DNA of 64,000 nucleotides from Trichostrongylus colubriformis (GCA_963978905.1 OZ022256.1:4385501-4449500); one strand, 5' to 3'. Counted from the stretch's first letter, positions 11,836-24,210 are shown. The notes: generated by a model from the letters alone, not told the origin. Translations and numbers: made by a program.

Positions 11836-14800
11836 TCAACGAGCAGTCACGGTCGTTATATGATCTGACTTTTTTCTACCAAATATTCCCAACACCTCAC
11901 TGCGTATGCTCCGATTGAAGAAAAAATAGATGAAGCCATGTAGGCCTGAAAACAGGCGTAATCACAGAAAGTCATGAGGTGTTCGTATCTTCAGTACTGA
12001 TGGAGGAGTACATCACCATTTTAATATAACTTTCATTCTAGAAGTGCAGTGCACTTTAGGTAAAAAGTGCAGTGAGAGTGAGAAGTCTCCCCTTTTCTGC
12101 ACCCTCCCTCCCCCTTTGTTTTGCTGATTTAAACAAGAAAGCTGCTAATTTTTTTATAAGGTTTACGTAGTACAAGTGATTTACCGTGACTCAACTGCCA
12201 GAAAACATTCATTGCAATGATGAGGCTTCTCGATAGTGTTGTGAATCCGAGCAAAACGTAAAGAAGCGATGTGATTGCTGTAGTCGTACAGATTAATAAA
12301 GCTTGAACAAATAGCTGTAAAAGTTTTGATATGCATACAGTCTGCCAATCTTGCGAAATAATTATATAACAATCGCTGTATAGATAGTCAAGGTCAATGC
12401 ATAAAATGCTGGCATCACAAAGATGTATAAATACATAGAAGTTCTGCTTAAGTGTTTAAGTGAAAGAAATTTAAGATACCTAATGAAGTTGGTATTGGAA
12501 CAAAATTTGTGGTTTTTCTCGTCGTTTTTCGAGTTCATGGTTTGTGGAACGACAGAAAGTCACCCCACTTGTTAATGAACCGTAGCGTACTAGTCTTATT
12601 GTTAGTAAAGAAGACAGTTTTGCTATGGTTGGCACATCGTCAACGAATATGAACGATTCTGCACTGTAATTCCTTGTGACAACCTTTTCGTCGTAATTGC
12701 TACTTCAGTAGGAGTGCATTAATAGGTCTCAGGGACCTAAAACATTACACATTCCAAGATGTTATTTAGTTTTATTCGGCTAACGTTTCGGCCTAGTCGC
12801 CTTCGTCAGAGCCTGGAAAGCCAAAGATAGATGCGATTCATCCCCCAATCGGCCGAAACGTTAGCCGAATAAAACTAAATAACATCTTGGTTACGGCTTC
12901 AAGAAGAATCACATATATACGAACACAATGCCAAGATTTATGGAGAGTCGAACTTTGATTACACATTCCATTTGAATTTGATTGAATTTTAAGCGTGTGT
13001 AAGACAATGTGAGACTTCCAAAGTTTCTTCCAAAAGACTCAAAACAGCTTTCACAAAAACGTTTGCAAAAAATGGTTGCAAAAGAAATTTGAGCCTTTGA
13101 GGCAAGCTTTCGGCGCCTAGCGCCTTTATCAAGCCTGAAAATGTACAAATTAGATATTATTAGTAGGCTCTGTTTGAGAGTCTACAGTCGTATTTGTACT
13201 TAAGCAACTTACTGCTGCCGCGAGATCACTGTACTTACCGCCACAGTGGGTGTCCCTAGTACTGGAGCAGAAATATGCACTATAGTGAATTTTGAATGTG
13301 TGAAGAACTGAAAGTGATGCACCGCTCTGTTAAAAACTTAGTGGAAAGAAAATTACTGAAGGCACTAGATAAGACTATCCCCAGAAATAAACACCAAAGA
13401 GGAGCTGGCTGATTCTTTGCAGTTAATCACATGACTGCAGTGACTTGCACTGTGGAATGAATATGACATATTATATATCACCATAGTCATAGCACGTCCA
13501 CGTTATTTAACCCATGACGGACGGTGCGCCACATGGTTACTCCCGACATTTAAACATATTTCCCGACATATTTCCAAATAACCAATTATACACGTATACA
13601 CTACAAGTATTGAAGAATAACATATATTTCCAGGACCGGTGCAGCGCAAATTTTCAACAAACATTATGCGAGTAACTTCAAATGCAATCCTTTCTAGTTG
13701 TACAAACAAATGACAACAATTGTTTTTAGTTACAATCAACAATCCATTAGAATCCATAGGCTCCGTTTCCCATTTGAAAACCCTCACGCTCATCTTACTA
13801 CTCTAAATGCATGATTTTTTTGCAGTAATAGGTAGAGAGAAGTACCGCGTATAACAGCATGAGGTGATACCACTACACAGTGATGACCCTTTTATCAGTA
13901 GCAACTGCACAAAAAGGTTACAAAAATGACTCAATTGATAAAAATTGGCGAAAGATTTAATGAAAAACGGCGCAAAAACGCCGCCGTCCGTTATGGGTCG
14001 CGTGACCATGTGGCGCACCGTCCGTTATGGGTTAAGGGTTAGATCAGGGTTGGTCAACCATTCCTACTCCACTCCCATCAAGACGCTAAGAATAAAGTAC
14101 GCGGCGGTCAGTCTGTAACATACCAATCTGGCTCCTTTCATGAAGTGTTAATATATAAAATGAAAAATATTGTTACTAGAAGGATGCTGGGTTATGGGCA
14201 AAAGCTTCGGTGTCGGACGGGACTCGAACCCGCACTTCATCCTTTCGGGGGATATGTGCTCCATTACACTACCGACACCCCTTTCACCTTAACTCAGCTT
14301 TTGAATGGTATATTTACCATAGCTTATCAGCACTCACACGTATAACTCAGCATCCTTCTAGTAACTTTCGCATCGCGAGCTGCGGCGATAAACAGCAGTT
14401 ATCAAAAATCAAAAATATCAAAATCAATACTGAAGCTTTCAGCTTCACGGTTTGATGCCGATATTGGCCAACCGGCTCAACACGTTATACGTGTGAGTGC
14501 TGATAAGCCATGGTAAATATACCATTCAAAAGCTGAGTTAAGGTGAAAGGGGTGTCGGTAGTGTAATGGATTAGCACATATCCCCGGAAAGGATGAAGTG
14601 CGGGTTCGAGTCCCGTCCGACACCGAAGCTTTTGCCCATAACTCAGCATCCTTCTAGTAGCTTTCGCATCGCGAGCTGCGGCGATAAACAGCAGTTATCA
14701 AAAATCAAAAATATGAAAAACATTGTTTTTTTAGACTTGAAAGTGGTGCTAGGAGTCGAAAGCTTGCCAGTCGGCTCAAGTTTGCTTCGCAATATTTTAT

Positions 14801-17800
14801 GAACTTTTTTGTGTCTTTTGACAATTTTTCGGAGCCTCACATTGTTTTCACACATTTAGGTTGGCGTGCGGCTTCCGAACAGAACGATACTCAGAGGCAT
14901 CCGATTTTGTTTGAGTCGATTTTGTGATACTATATGAAATGCAAAAGCAAGTCATGAGCATTTGGCTAATGTTCCGGATTAAATGAAAATCGTAATGGTC
15001 TTGGATTGCATCAATTTCGCCGGTATGTGTAGATCACTAGCTTTTTCGAAACGAGTTGATAGAGTGTTGAAATTGTTTGCTTCTTCGCTCAGGGAAGCAT
15101 GTCATTGGTAGCTTTTATAATTTTCCAAAATTTTTCCCTTTCCCATAAAAGTATGGCTTTCCCATAAAATATGGCTGGCTTTCCCATAAAATCGTACCTG
15201 TACTTGAGATTTGTAGTGAGCTCCTTTCACGATGCCTTTCATCCTAATAACGTAAGCACAGATAAGTGTATAAAGAGCAAATGACAATACCACCACAGTT
15301 ATATTATGGATTGGCACGAAAAGTGCAGCAAAATAAGCTGATTCCTGGAGTAAAGATTATGATCTTTCAATATTTTCATTGTTTTCATTGTTATAGCGCA
15401 CCTATGCGTGCAATGAATAAATAGATAAATAAATAAATATTCTAAGCAAATGTAAAACCGTCGAGTGTGGCAAACTACAGCAAAACCTACACTTGCTGAG
15501 CAAGGTTTTCATAAGCAATGATCACTGATCAACTTAAAGTCCACCACCTAGTGATATACTTCTTTTTAGCCTAACAAGTTTAACTAACCATGGCGGCATC
15601 ATCGGTGATCATCGGAGATGAGATATACGAACTGATAACGGTATTGTATGGGTGAGTTCGATTGATGAATGGTTGGATAGCCATATACAGTACACAGAGC
15701 ACCATCCAAAACAATAGCGCTTTTCCTGAAATGCCACAGAAATGGCTGCGCCAGCGGTATACAACGTTCAGGCAAATTTTACGAAAATGAAAGAGGGAAA
15801 ATGCCACGTAACATTTCGAGTACCATATACAAGAAGACATACCTTTGAAAAGGAAGCGAAGGAAACTCGCTGATGGGATCATTTCGACCACTCGATTCAA
15901 GGCCAGCACCACGCAGTTGAAAGAGGCACCACACCATACACCTGTGCTCATGCTTAATCAACGAAAGAATGAACGAATCACAGCAACGAGTGAGTATGGT
16001 TTTTTCAGGTAGATCAAGCCTGTTCAAAGATCTGGTACGTCAGCTGTATGATCTGCATACACCTCTTCATTTTTCTCAAATTCATTCCACTTTTAGTCAA
16101 TAAATTTTTGAGAAGAAAACATACTCCATGAGAAATAGCCAGCGAACCAGTTGACAGCTACTGAGGAACAAAAAACAGCCCCAGTCTAAATGAAACACGT
16201 AAGCAAATTTGATGGAAGATTTAGCTAACGACAAATTCGGGAAGTCTGAGGTCGTGTTCATACTATGCGGTCCCGGTGGCAGAGCGTGGCTGCGTGTCTC
16301 TGCGTCTCCGCCTATGCCACCCTGTCTCGTTTCCTGTATCGCCTCTGCACCTTTTCCTTACCACTCTGCCTCGCTGCCTGTGATTGTAGCCACGCCATGC
16401 CGGCGCTGAGTATGAACGCGGCCTTAGAGAGGTGTACTTTTTTCACAACGCTCTCTTGCGATACTGCTCTGGGCGGTGCACGTATTCATAATCCAATCAG
16501 AGCCCGTGAAAAGCACTTTGGCTACTTGAAAGACGGGTTCATTCTACTCGTTATTTGAGTGAGAATTTTGAATCAGTTGGAGTTTGCTACCTCTTGAGCT
16601 GTTTATGGGGCGAAACATTATATTAGAGTTGTACGAAAAGCAGAAAGTGCGCACTTTGACGCCGAAGCGTCCACATTTTCACTTGTTCCTTATTTATTTA
16701 TTCACTTACTCATACTATGTTATGTTTGTAATGTCTTTTCTTGCTTTCCATTATGCTTTTGTAACATTACCTGAGGTACTTCATTGATTGCCAATCAATA
16801 AGAGCCAACGAGCTAGAAGCGGCAATATTTTTGATCAGAATGTTTGATTACGGACCCTCAGCCTCATGCTGCGGCTTCTCCATATGAAACGGCATCGATT
16901 CGAGGAAAAGTCATTCTGATCGCGTGTCAACGAAATGTTCGCGTTTCTCTCGCGAAGCAATGGAGTTCTTAATTTGCGTATTCAAGGTCTTTTCATACTT
17001 CTCAGTCTACAGACGGCGATTCGTGGGAATTGACAATCTCTGTACTTTTGAACCTCGTAAACATTTACGTTTATTTTTGACTCACAATGAAGGTTTAATT
17101 ACCCAGGTTCGAGGACCTTCTCATCGACGCACACACATCCGCGTGGCAAAATCTGTTGGCGCGCTTTAGTATTGAGAAGGTCTTCACACTGCACATCAGA
17201 AACATGGGACTTCAACCACATATGTGAGGGTATGTGAGGGAGTCTCGGGCGTGGGGAGAAAGAACGGAAGTTTAGGGCTTCAGGGCACACGAGAAACTAC
17301 GGACTTCTTCTTGCAGCTTCATGATAAGAGCAGGCTCGAGCCGTGAACTCCATGCCTTTACGTGAGAGACTTATGTATGCTTATTTTTCAATATATTACT
17401 CACAAAATTAAAGTAAGCTGGGAAGAATGAGCCGGCAATGATATCCATAATATCGATGAAGCCGTTGAAGAACATAAGGCAGTAACATGGCGTCTTCAGA
17501 AGATTTCCGCGAACCATTCCAATTAAGCAAAATATATAAAATGTCTGAATGTAAAAGCTTCATACTATTACTGACCAGCCATGTATCATATACACAGCCT
17601 GTTGTCAGTTTAAATAATTTTTTTGCGATTACTCTTGCCTCTATCTGCAACTGTTTCCAACCCGCTTCCAGAATCACTCTTAACTCCTGCAACTTCCATC
17701 ATTTCCAGCTTTGTTTATCACATCCTATCTACATGATCGAACATCATACATCCTTTCGTATGCCACATTGCTGACCAGCCATGTATCATATATTCATATT

Positions 17801-20800
17801 ATTCATAGCTTGTTGTCAATTTCAGATTATCAGACAGCAATGGGGAGTGAAGTACTAGCGTTCCATGTGCGACCCCAAGCCCGCAAGCAGCGATCGAAAG
17901 CCAGCGGTGATCCGCTCCCCATATGACCCTTCTTAATATTGGATATGTTGATTAGACCGCGTTCATACTTTGCACACCGGTGCTGGCAATGACAGTGGCA
18001 TCTTGACGCTGGCACCGCCGGTCACGGCGGCAAAATCCGAATATTTTGGCATTATGCCAAAATCAGAGTTCAAATTCGTGGGCTCTCGCCACGATCATCA
18101 TTCTCTGTGTAGCTGGAACAAGCGTCTCATAAATGGAGCGCGTCACCAGAGTGCCGCAGTAGTCGGTGGCGAGCACATGATTTTGCAGCCGGCACCGATG
18201 CGCAAAGTATGGACACGTTTTCACGCTTCTGTTGAAATTTGGTTGCTGTTCCGTACACTGCGCTACTGGTTTCCAGGGGCTTTCCTTGCAGAGGTATAAC
18301 AGTGGACTACATCACATCGCCTCCCATTCATCCCTCCCTAAACTCCCAGTGCTACTGTTCTTCTTCATGATTCCCCTTATCCTTATGCACAATGATGAAT
18401 GATGATCTGCACATTGACTACGTCTTTATCCGACCCATTGCTCTTCAAGAGGTACACTGAAAACATAAGAACCATACTTAGAAAGCTGGGATTACATTTT
18501 GAAAAAACGTTATTGTCACTTAGAAGTGCTTTCCTCCAGCAGTACTTCCCTGGTAGTGTCCTGAAAACGTTTTTGAAAGCAGTTTAACAACGGAAACTAC
18601 TTGACATGTGGCAAGTGTTCCGATGATTGGTGTGGGGTCAGATCATTCATAAGTGAGTTTCGTTCACGAGACGATCGATTTACACTGATTCCAAGATTTT
18701 GACCATGTCTGCTTATGTCAAAGAATAAGGCCAGAGAATAAATTGACCAAATGGGCTGGCGTACACCACTGCGCGCGTCACACATGGAGGCTAAGTGGGC
18801 TTGATCGCCATCGATCGATCAGCATCACCATTCAACGGTTTGCAGAAACAGGGGATTCGCAAAAACGGAAAAAGGAAACAAAATCCCTCTCGTCGATCTC
18901 GTCCTTGAGCTATAATATGTGGAAATGGTCTCCTTATCAGCTCCGGTCCCTCACCATTGATATCCCTTGCCACCCCCTATTTTGTGAAGTTAAACATGTG
19001 ATTGAGAAGTTGGATTTATGCAATTCAAATAGTCTAGTTGCTACATCCCACGGGTCTCCTTCACCGAGGGGCTTCTCTCGCTGAAGGATCTGGAGCCGTT
19101 AGGTGGCAAGGCTACGTGGCCCGACCTCAGGTGGCGGATAGGGGCCTAATCGCGTACCAAAAGCCACCATGTACCTGCCTTGAGACGCAGGTGGATTTAG
19201 GGGATGGACTCCCTGTTTCTGCTGCGCTGGGCTAATTCATACCCTCTGTATCCATGCAGACGTTTCTTGCATACGTGTGGAAGCGTTCTGTATGGTGCAG
19301 TTGGTATCCTGCACTCGGTCCACCCAAAAGCTCGCATTCCAACGACTGGGAGGTACGTGGGAGGCTTTCCGGGGTCGCCTCCAACAAATAAACCCCGCGT
19401 CCACTTCGGGATAGCCTGGCTAACTACCCAGATTATACCCAGCCCTATGACAGAGCCTGGCAAGTTACTCGTGGGTCTCCATCTTGCCGAAAACAGCAAT
19501 AAGAATGGGCCTCATTTCCCTAAACCTGAGGGAGCCCCCGATACGGCAGCGTTGGGTAGGACCGCTCGGAAGAGGCTGCTAAAATCTCAGGGCTCTAACA
19601 GGCTGCCTAAATCGAGAAGGATTAAGATGGCGATCTGTACTTACAACCCACGATAGGAAGCAAGTGTCGGCGATCTGATATTGCAAGCCACGAAGATAAG
19701 TACGACGTCATCGGACTGACCGAGACGAGGAGGTCGCCCGCTAAACGCCGTGTACGAGACTGGTGAAGAACTGTTCCCTGGAACATGCGACAGGAGAGGC
19801 GTTGGCGGTGTGGTCGTTCTCGTCAACACGAATTTGGCCATGAACATCGATTCGTACGCGTTTGCGATTGAAAAGATGTGGTTCAATCCCTGCTTTGAAT
19901 CTTCGTCGCCTACGCATCAACATCAAGCTACGGCAAGGACGAGCTCGAAGCATTTTATGTGAAATTGGAGAAGCTCTATGAGGAAGAGCACACCTTCTTC
20001 AAGGTCATCGCCGGCGACTTCAACGCCAAGATCGGCCCGAAGAACGAACACATCGAGACTCACGGAACGGAATGGAATGAGCAGGGTGAAAGGCTGTCCG
20101 AGTTTATTATGTCGATCAATTCCATTCATGGTAACTCAGAGTTCTCAGAAGCCCTCTCACCTACGATGGAATTGAGAGTCACCCGGTGGTCAATTCCATA
20201 ATGATATCGATCACGTCATCTCAATCGAAGGTTTTGCCTAGTTGACCTCGTCGTTCTGCCGAAGTTCTATACGGGATCAGGCCATCGACTCATCCGCGCA
20301 AAATTTCCGATACGTGGAAGGAGCCACGAAATTTAAGGAGCGAAGACCCAAGACAGTCATCGACTGGAAACACTTCACTTCTCTCGCAGGTGTATGGGAG
20401 GATTCTGTCATTAAAAACATTCACAACGAGTACAACCAGCTTGTTGAGCAAGCGATGCAGAGAGGCGATAAAAGAAGATCTTAAGGAAAGAAGAGCAGCA
20501 GAGGCTAGGAGGAGCAAAGCCCGCCAAAATTTCGCCAGCTATAAGACCAAAATGACCGGTCTCCGGCGTCCGGACGGTACAGTTACTGTTTTCCGAAGGG
20601 CAATGGGGAAGGTCATCTACGACTTTTACTCGGATCTCTTCGTTAGCCATGTTCAACTGCCTAGGAGCAATCTGAAGCAGGGTGGATTTGTCGTACCATC
20701 AGTTCTCCCTTGCGAAGTCCGACACGCCATTTTGTCGGTGAAGAATGGTACAGCATCCGGCCCCAACAGGATCAGACCGGAACATCTGAAGGATCTCCCG

Positions 20801-22614
20801 CCACTTATCGTCAAAACATAGGCCCGACTCACACACCTACCTGTCGGAATGCAAGGACCCACATCGTGGGAAACCAGCAGGACTGTGCTGCTGTATGAGA
20901 AGGGAGATCCACACGACACTGGCAATTATCGTCCAATCTGACTGCTGTCTGTAGTCTACGAGCTCTTCACTCGTGTCATCTTAAAAAGGATCGGCAGGGC
21001 TTCAGAAGAAGGACACCATGCGAGCAAGCAGGGTTTCGGAAAGGATTCAGCACATCGATCACATCCACATGGTCACTAGGCTCATTGAAGTGGCGCGAGA
21101 GTATAAGATGCCGTTATACCTCACATTCATCGTTTTGAAGAAAGCTTTTGACTCCGTTGAGACAGAAGCGGTTATCAAAGCCCTGGAAAACCAAGGTGTG
21201 CCTACTCAGTTTATAAGAGTGCTTCGTGAGCTCTACAGAAACTTCGCGACCAGGATCTCGCCATTCTATAATACAAGGAAGTCATCATCGACGTGAAGAT
21301 AGGGGTCTGACAAGGCGACACTATTTCGCCTATACTATTCAGCGCCGCTTTTGAGAACATCATGCGTCAATTGGAATGGGAAGGAATGGGAGTGAAGGTC
21401 GATGGCTGGCATCTACACCACCTCCGCTTCTCTGACGACATTGTGCTAATAACACCGACAATACAGCGAGCGGATGCTGGCCGATTTCGACTGCGAGTGT
21501 GGAAAGATCGGTCTGCAGCTGAACCTGACGAAGACGATGTTCATGGGAAACGGATTTGTACCTGACGCCCCACTCACGCTCTACGGAACGAACATCACTG
21601 AATGCTGCTTCATCTATGTGTACCTAGGTCGGAAAGTCAATATGATGAACGACTTAGCACCAGAGCTGAGCAGGAGGAAAAGAGCGGCTTGGGGAGCCTT
21701 CAAGACCATCGAGGGAGTAGTGAAGAAGACGAAGAACATCCGGCGCAACGTCTCTTCGATTCCGCTGTCCATCCTGCCCTAACATACGCCTCAGAGACTT
21801 GGACTCTACGTAAGCAGGAGGAGCATGCGGTCGGCGTCATCCAACGCGCCATCGAGAGGACGATGCTCGGAGTATCCCGATACACGCAAGTGCAGACGGG
21901 AATCCGGACTTCCGAACTCAGTCGAGATCAGAGACAGGGACGCTGTCGTATTTGCCAAGGAATCGAAGATTGATGGGCTGGACACGTCATGCGATATCGC
22001 GATGACCGTTGGACCAGAGCGGTTACCGACTGAATCCCGTGGGACGACAAACGAACACCTGGACGACCGCCGGCCCGATTGTCAGACTTCTTCACGAAAG
22101 CTCCGCGCGAAAGGAACGAGACGCTACGTGTCCCTGGAGCCAGAAACGTTCACTGGGCTGCTCGCGACAGGGACGAATGGAGACGTTGCCGGCGCCCGCT
22201 CGAGGCTCTCGATGAACAACGGGATGACAGGTGATACAATACAGTTGTTACATCTACCATTAAATACAATCTCCTGTTGAAGCAGATGAGATCTCCAGAA
22301 AATGTGGAAGCAAAGTTCTAGTTTCATGAGGATATAACTTCGTCGTTTCTTCAATGAATTGCCCGTCGCGCAACACTAGTGGCCTGACCTCTTGGAACAG
22401 TGGTCATAACACTTGCACGTCACCCCCAAACTACTAATGGGACAGAAAGAAAATTGTCAGATCTCACCACAAAGATGGTTCCTGAAGCAACGAAATAGAT
22501 TCCCTGAATTGGTTCCACCGAACCTGTGCTCTCCCACTCAGATATGGAATGGCCACTGCAGTTGTATTCGGATTCATCTATTCTCCAAGGAATATTGAAT
22601 TGAAATACATACAT
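11836..22614 (-). CDS. srt-B: complete Srt-family serpentine chemoreceptor
   Basis: Intact eight-exon gene of 323 codons plus stop. Exons are 22614-22468, 17544-17404, 16185-16125, 15941-15843, 15725-15589, 15344-15198, 12314-12185 and 11945-11836. Phases are 0, 0, 1, 1, 0, 0, 1, and every junction is GT/AG. Order along the protein: N-terminal [13 protein letters not shown]1/TM2 with [18 protein letters not shown]3 with TGAVFCSS and [12 protein letters not shown]4 with the [10 protein letters not shown] loop; TM5 block [11 protein letters not shown]6/TM7 ending FWQLSHG; then [17 protein letters not shown] and a short basic tail. These match the known Srt pattern (YNC...EEW, GAVFC, LALNR, WQLSHG, YL.LN..IR). 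The ATG aligns with the other paralogues. Introns 1 and 6 are long and full of mobile DNA; exon sequence is untouched. Confidence 0.9.
12754..12890. repeat. Perfect 40-bp inverted repeat with hammerhead-like motif
   Basis: Arms 12754-12793 and 12851-12890 are exact inverses. The minus strand of 12778-12813 has the order stem I GGCU/AGCC, core CUGACGA, stem II GGC/GCC, then GAA, ACGU and U. This is the hammerhead arrangement, with one extra base before stem II. It looks like the remnant of a Penelope-type terminal repeat in srt-B intron 6. Confidence 0.5.
13101..13135 (-). ncRNA. Degenerate hammerhead-like motif
   Basis: Minus strand: GGC...GCC outer pair, TTGATAAA core variant, stem GGCGC/GCGCC, then GAAAGC. 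It is related in layout to the motifs at 12778-12813 and 52922-52959, but the core has drifted and activity is unlikely. Confidence 0.3.
13511..14031. mobile_element. piggyBac-like MITE
   Basis: 521 bp flanked by TTAA on both sides (13507-13510, 14032-14035). Termini are CCCATGACGGACGGTGCG and the inverse of CCCATAACGGACGGTGCG, with about 30 paired bases. TTAA targets with CCC-starting ends are typical of piggyBac. Its internal frames are not transposase. In srt-B intron 6. Confidence 0.75.
14209..14279 (-). tRNA. tRNA-like sequence, inverted partner (probably not functional)
   Basis: Same fold as the plus-strand unit, with the perfect GGTGTCG/CGACACC acceptor stem but three bases missing from the D loop. 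The anticodon loop differs (CCCGAAA). Confidence 0.35.
14551..14624 (+). tRNA. tRNA-like sequence inside SINE arm (probably not a functional tRNA)
   Basis: The 7-bp acceptor stem GGTGTCG/CGACACC is perfect. The anticodon stem TATCC/GGATG encloses the 7-base loop CCGGAAA, and the T arm is GCGGG-TTCGAGT-CCCGT. The loop has C instead of the invariant U at position 33, and the inverted partner's loop reads CCCGAAA. A repeat-borne tRNA-derived head is therefore more likely than a working gene. Confidence 0.4.
15138..15192. repeat. Three-copy minisatellite next to srt-B exon 6
   Basis: TTTCCCATAAAA occurs three times, spaced about 20 bp apart, starting a few bases downstream of the exon-6 donor (15197) in the direction of transcription. 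Confidence 0.6.
16250..16423. mobile_element. PIF/Harbinger-like MITE (short subfamily)
   Basis: 174 bp, ends GGTCGTGTTCATACTATGC and the inverse of GGCCGCGTTCATACTCAGC, flanks TGA and TTA. The interior is rich in TGCGTCTC/CTGCCTCGC runs shared with the copies at 22714, 24038 and 25976. In srt-B intron 2. Confidence 0.75.
17955..18220. mobile_element. PIF/Harbinger-like MITE, worn
   Basis: Starts GACCGCGTTCATACTTTGC after TTA (17952-17954) and ends near GCAAAGTATGGACACG. The interior resembles the 3551-3872 copy. The exact right end is uncertain. In srt-B intron 1. Confidence 0.6.
19020..22245 (+). mobile_element. RTE-type LINE, degenerate
   Basis: Non-LTR retrotransposon of the RTE clade, antisense in srt-B intron 1. 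A leader (19020-19620) precedes the apurinic endonuclease: [43 protein letters not shown] (about 20000-20030) and [10 protein letters not shown]. The reverse transcriptase follows with [17 protein letters not shown] (21138), FSDDIVLIT (21430, the FADD box) and [14 protein letters not shown]-terminal [14 protein letters not shown] block (about 21978) ends it. Frames change many times and several stops occur, so no protein can be made. The open frame at 19204-19656 is part of the leader, not a gene. Confidence 0.85.
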
Positions 22615-22713
22615 TCTATAAAATCAACCTATTAGACATAGAAATGCGAAAGCAAACATTTTATTTGTCGAAGTGTGATGCTGAGAGATGCATAACAATT
22701 ACTCATTACTTCA

Positions 22714-22880
22714 GGCTGCGTTCATACTTTGCAGCGCCGGGCACGGTTATGTGTCTCTGCGTCTGCACCTGTGCCACCTTGTCTCGTTGCCTGAGTCGTC
22801 TCTGCACCGTCCCCGTGCCATTCTTCCTCGCTGCCTGTAAGAGAAGGCACGCCCTGCTATCGCGAAGTATGAACGCGACC
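22714..22880. mobile_element. PIF/Harbinger-like MITE (short subfamily)
   Basis: 167 bp, ends GGCTGCGTTCATACTTTGC and the inverse of GGTCGCGTTCATACTTCGC, flanks TCA and TTA. It lies 100 bp upstream of the srt-B start codon, within the likely promoter region. Confidence 0.75.
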
Positions 22881-22883
22881 TTA

Positions 22884-23945
22884 GTTCGCATCACCGTTCA
22901 ACAACAAGTATTCTACCATGATAAATTCTATTTTTTGAGAATAAATCTGAAACATAAACGCTGTTGTAATCAAGTTGCCACCACTACACAGCTTGAACTC
23001 CCATAATTCCTTGAGCTTCAGCGAAAACCTTGCAATAGCTTACTGACATCCCACGAGTAAAATAGCGAAATTAGGTAAGCAGAATATATGAATGCGGATT
23101 GTGCATTTTGATTACTGTTCATTGGATCTGATAGAATGGCAGTCTCTTATTTACGAATGTTGGATAGAAAACCAATAAAACACAAAATGGTTAAATGGTT
23201 ACAAAATGCATACTGGCATTATGCAAAGGCAAGCACTAGTATCCAAGATACACGTGAGGCAGTGACGCAAGAACTTTCGAATAAGATTCACAGAATCAGC
23301 ATCAGGGGATACTTATGCTACAGTTAGGAAAATTACAGGTGCTATGTTGCTTAGATGGTAAACAGCAACATCTAACGCTAATTTATACTTTTATCAGTAT
23401 CGCATCTGAAGCGCTTCACGAGACAAAAAAATCCTGCTTCAGGGCACAGCTCGGAAGACTGTCTACGGCCAGTTTATATTTGCTTTTATGAAGATCTATC
23501 AAACAGACATTTGCGAACAAAGGGGGGGGGGGGATTTGTAACATTTCCCTTATATTACTTCCTTGTTTAACATCATCTGAAAATAGCTGTGAGAGGTTGG
23601 CCTACTGGAAAGTACTCATTATCCAGCGCAATCCTTACCACTGTGGCGCTTATGTATGTTAAATGAGCACGTGTAATGATCTCAAACTAATCCAAATCAA
23701 CCAGACATTGGGAAAAGACGTCATAATGCAAAAATTCCTTACTGAGAAGCAGAGTACCGCTTGAGGAAAACGGTAGAGATAATTAGGGACAAGCTCAAGG
23801 AGCTCGTGCGAATTAAGCGCACCTCCGCTGATAATGGGGAGGGGGGAGTTTAGGCAGGTGACCAAATGGTGCTATCTGAAGTTTACGTTGTTTTAGAGAT
23901 GAATTCAGAAACTACTTGATTTCGATGTCCAATTCACTGATAGCA
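22884..23945. other. Spacer between srt-B and srt-C, nothing recognised
   Basis: AT-rich sequence with a run of G at 23521-23533. The short frames on both strands lack domains and splice context. Any srt-B promoter would be here or in the adjoining MITE. Confidence 0.4.
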
Positions 23946-24037
23946 TCATCCATCCACCATTCTGCTTTGACGAGGAGTAACGGTCGCAGTAATTTGCACC
24001 CTTTCTCTACTAAATATTCCCAGCACCTCACTTCGTA

Positions 24038-24210
24038 GGCTGCGTTCACACGTTGCACTGCTGGCGGCAGTGCGTGGCTGCGTAACTCTGCCTCTCCGCC
24101 TGTGTCACCCTGTTTCTTTGCCTGTGTCGTCTCTGCACCTCCCTCATGCCACTCTACTCAGTTGCCTATGAACGTAGCCGCGCCGGCCGACGCAAAGTAT
24201 AAACGAGGAC
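24038..24210. mobile_element. PIF/Harbinger-like MITE inside srt-C exon 8
   Basis: 173 bp, begins GGCTGCGTTCACACGTTGC and ends GCAAAGTATAAACGAGGAC. It is flanked by an exact GTA duplication (24035-24037, 24211-24213). Removing it and one GTA rejoins the ATACGAAGT exon sequence. Confidence 0.85.

Larger units (their letters stand above)
14175..14658. repeat. Inverted pair of tRNA-like SINE units
   Basis: Two arms of about 175 bp face each other. Each contains a tRNA-like unit (minus 14209-14279; plus 14551-14624) followed by CTTTTGCCCATAACTCAGC-like sequence. A second short direct repeat (TTTCGCATCGCGAGCTGCGG) follows each arm. In srt-B intron 6. Confidence 0.7.

Noticed and set aside
19204..19656. 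150-codon plus-strand open frame
   Set aside because: It lies in the RTE leader just upstream of the endonuclease and overlaps opposite-strand frames; no independent domain.
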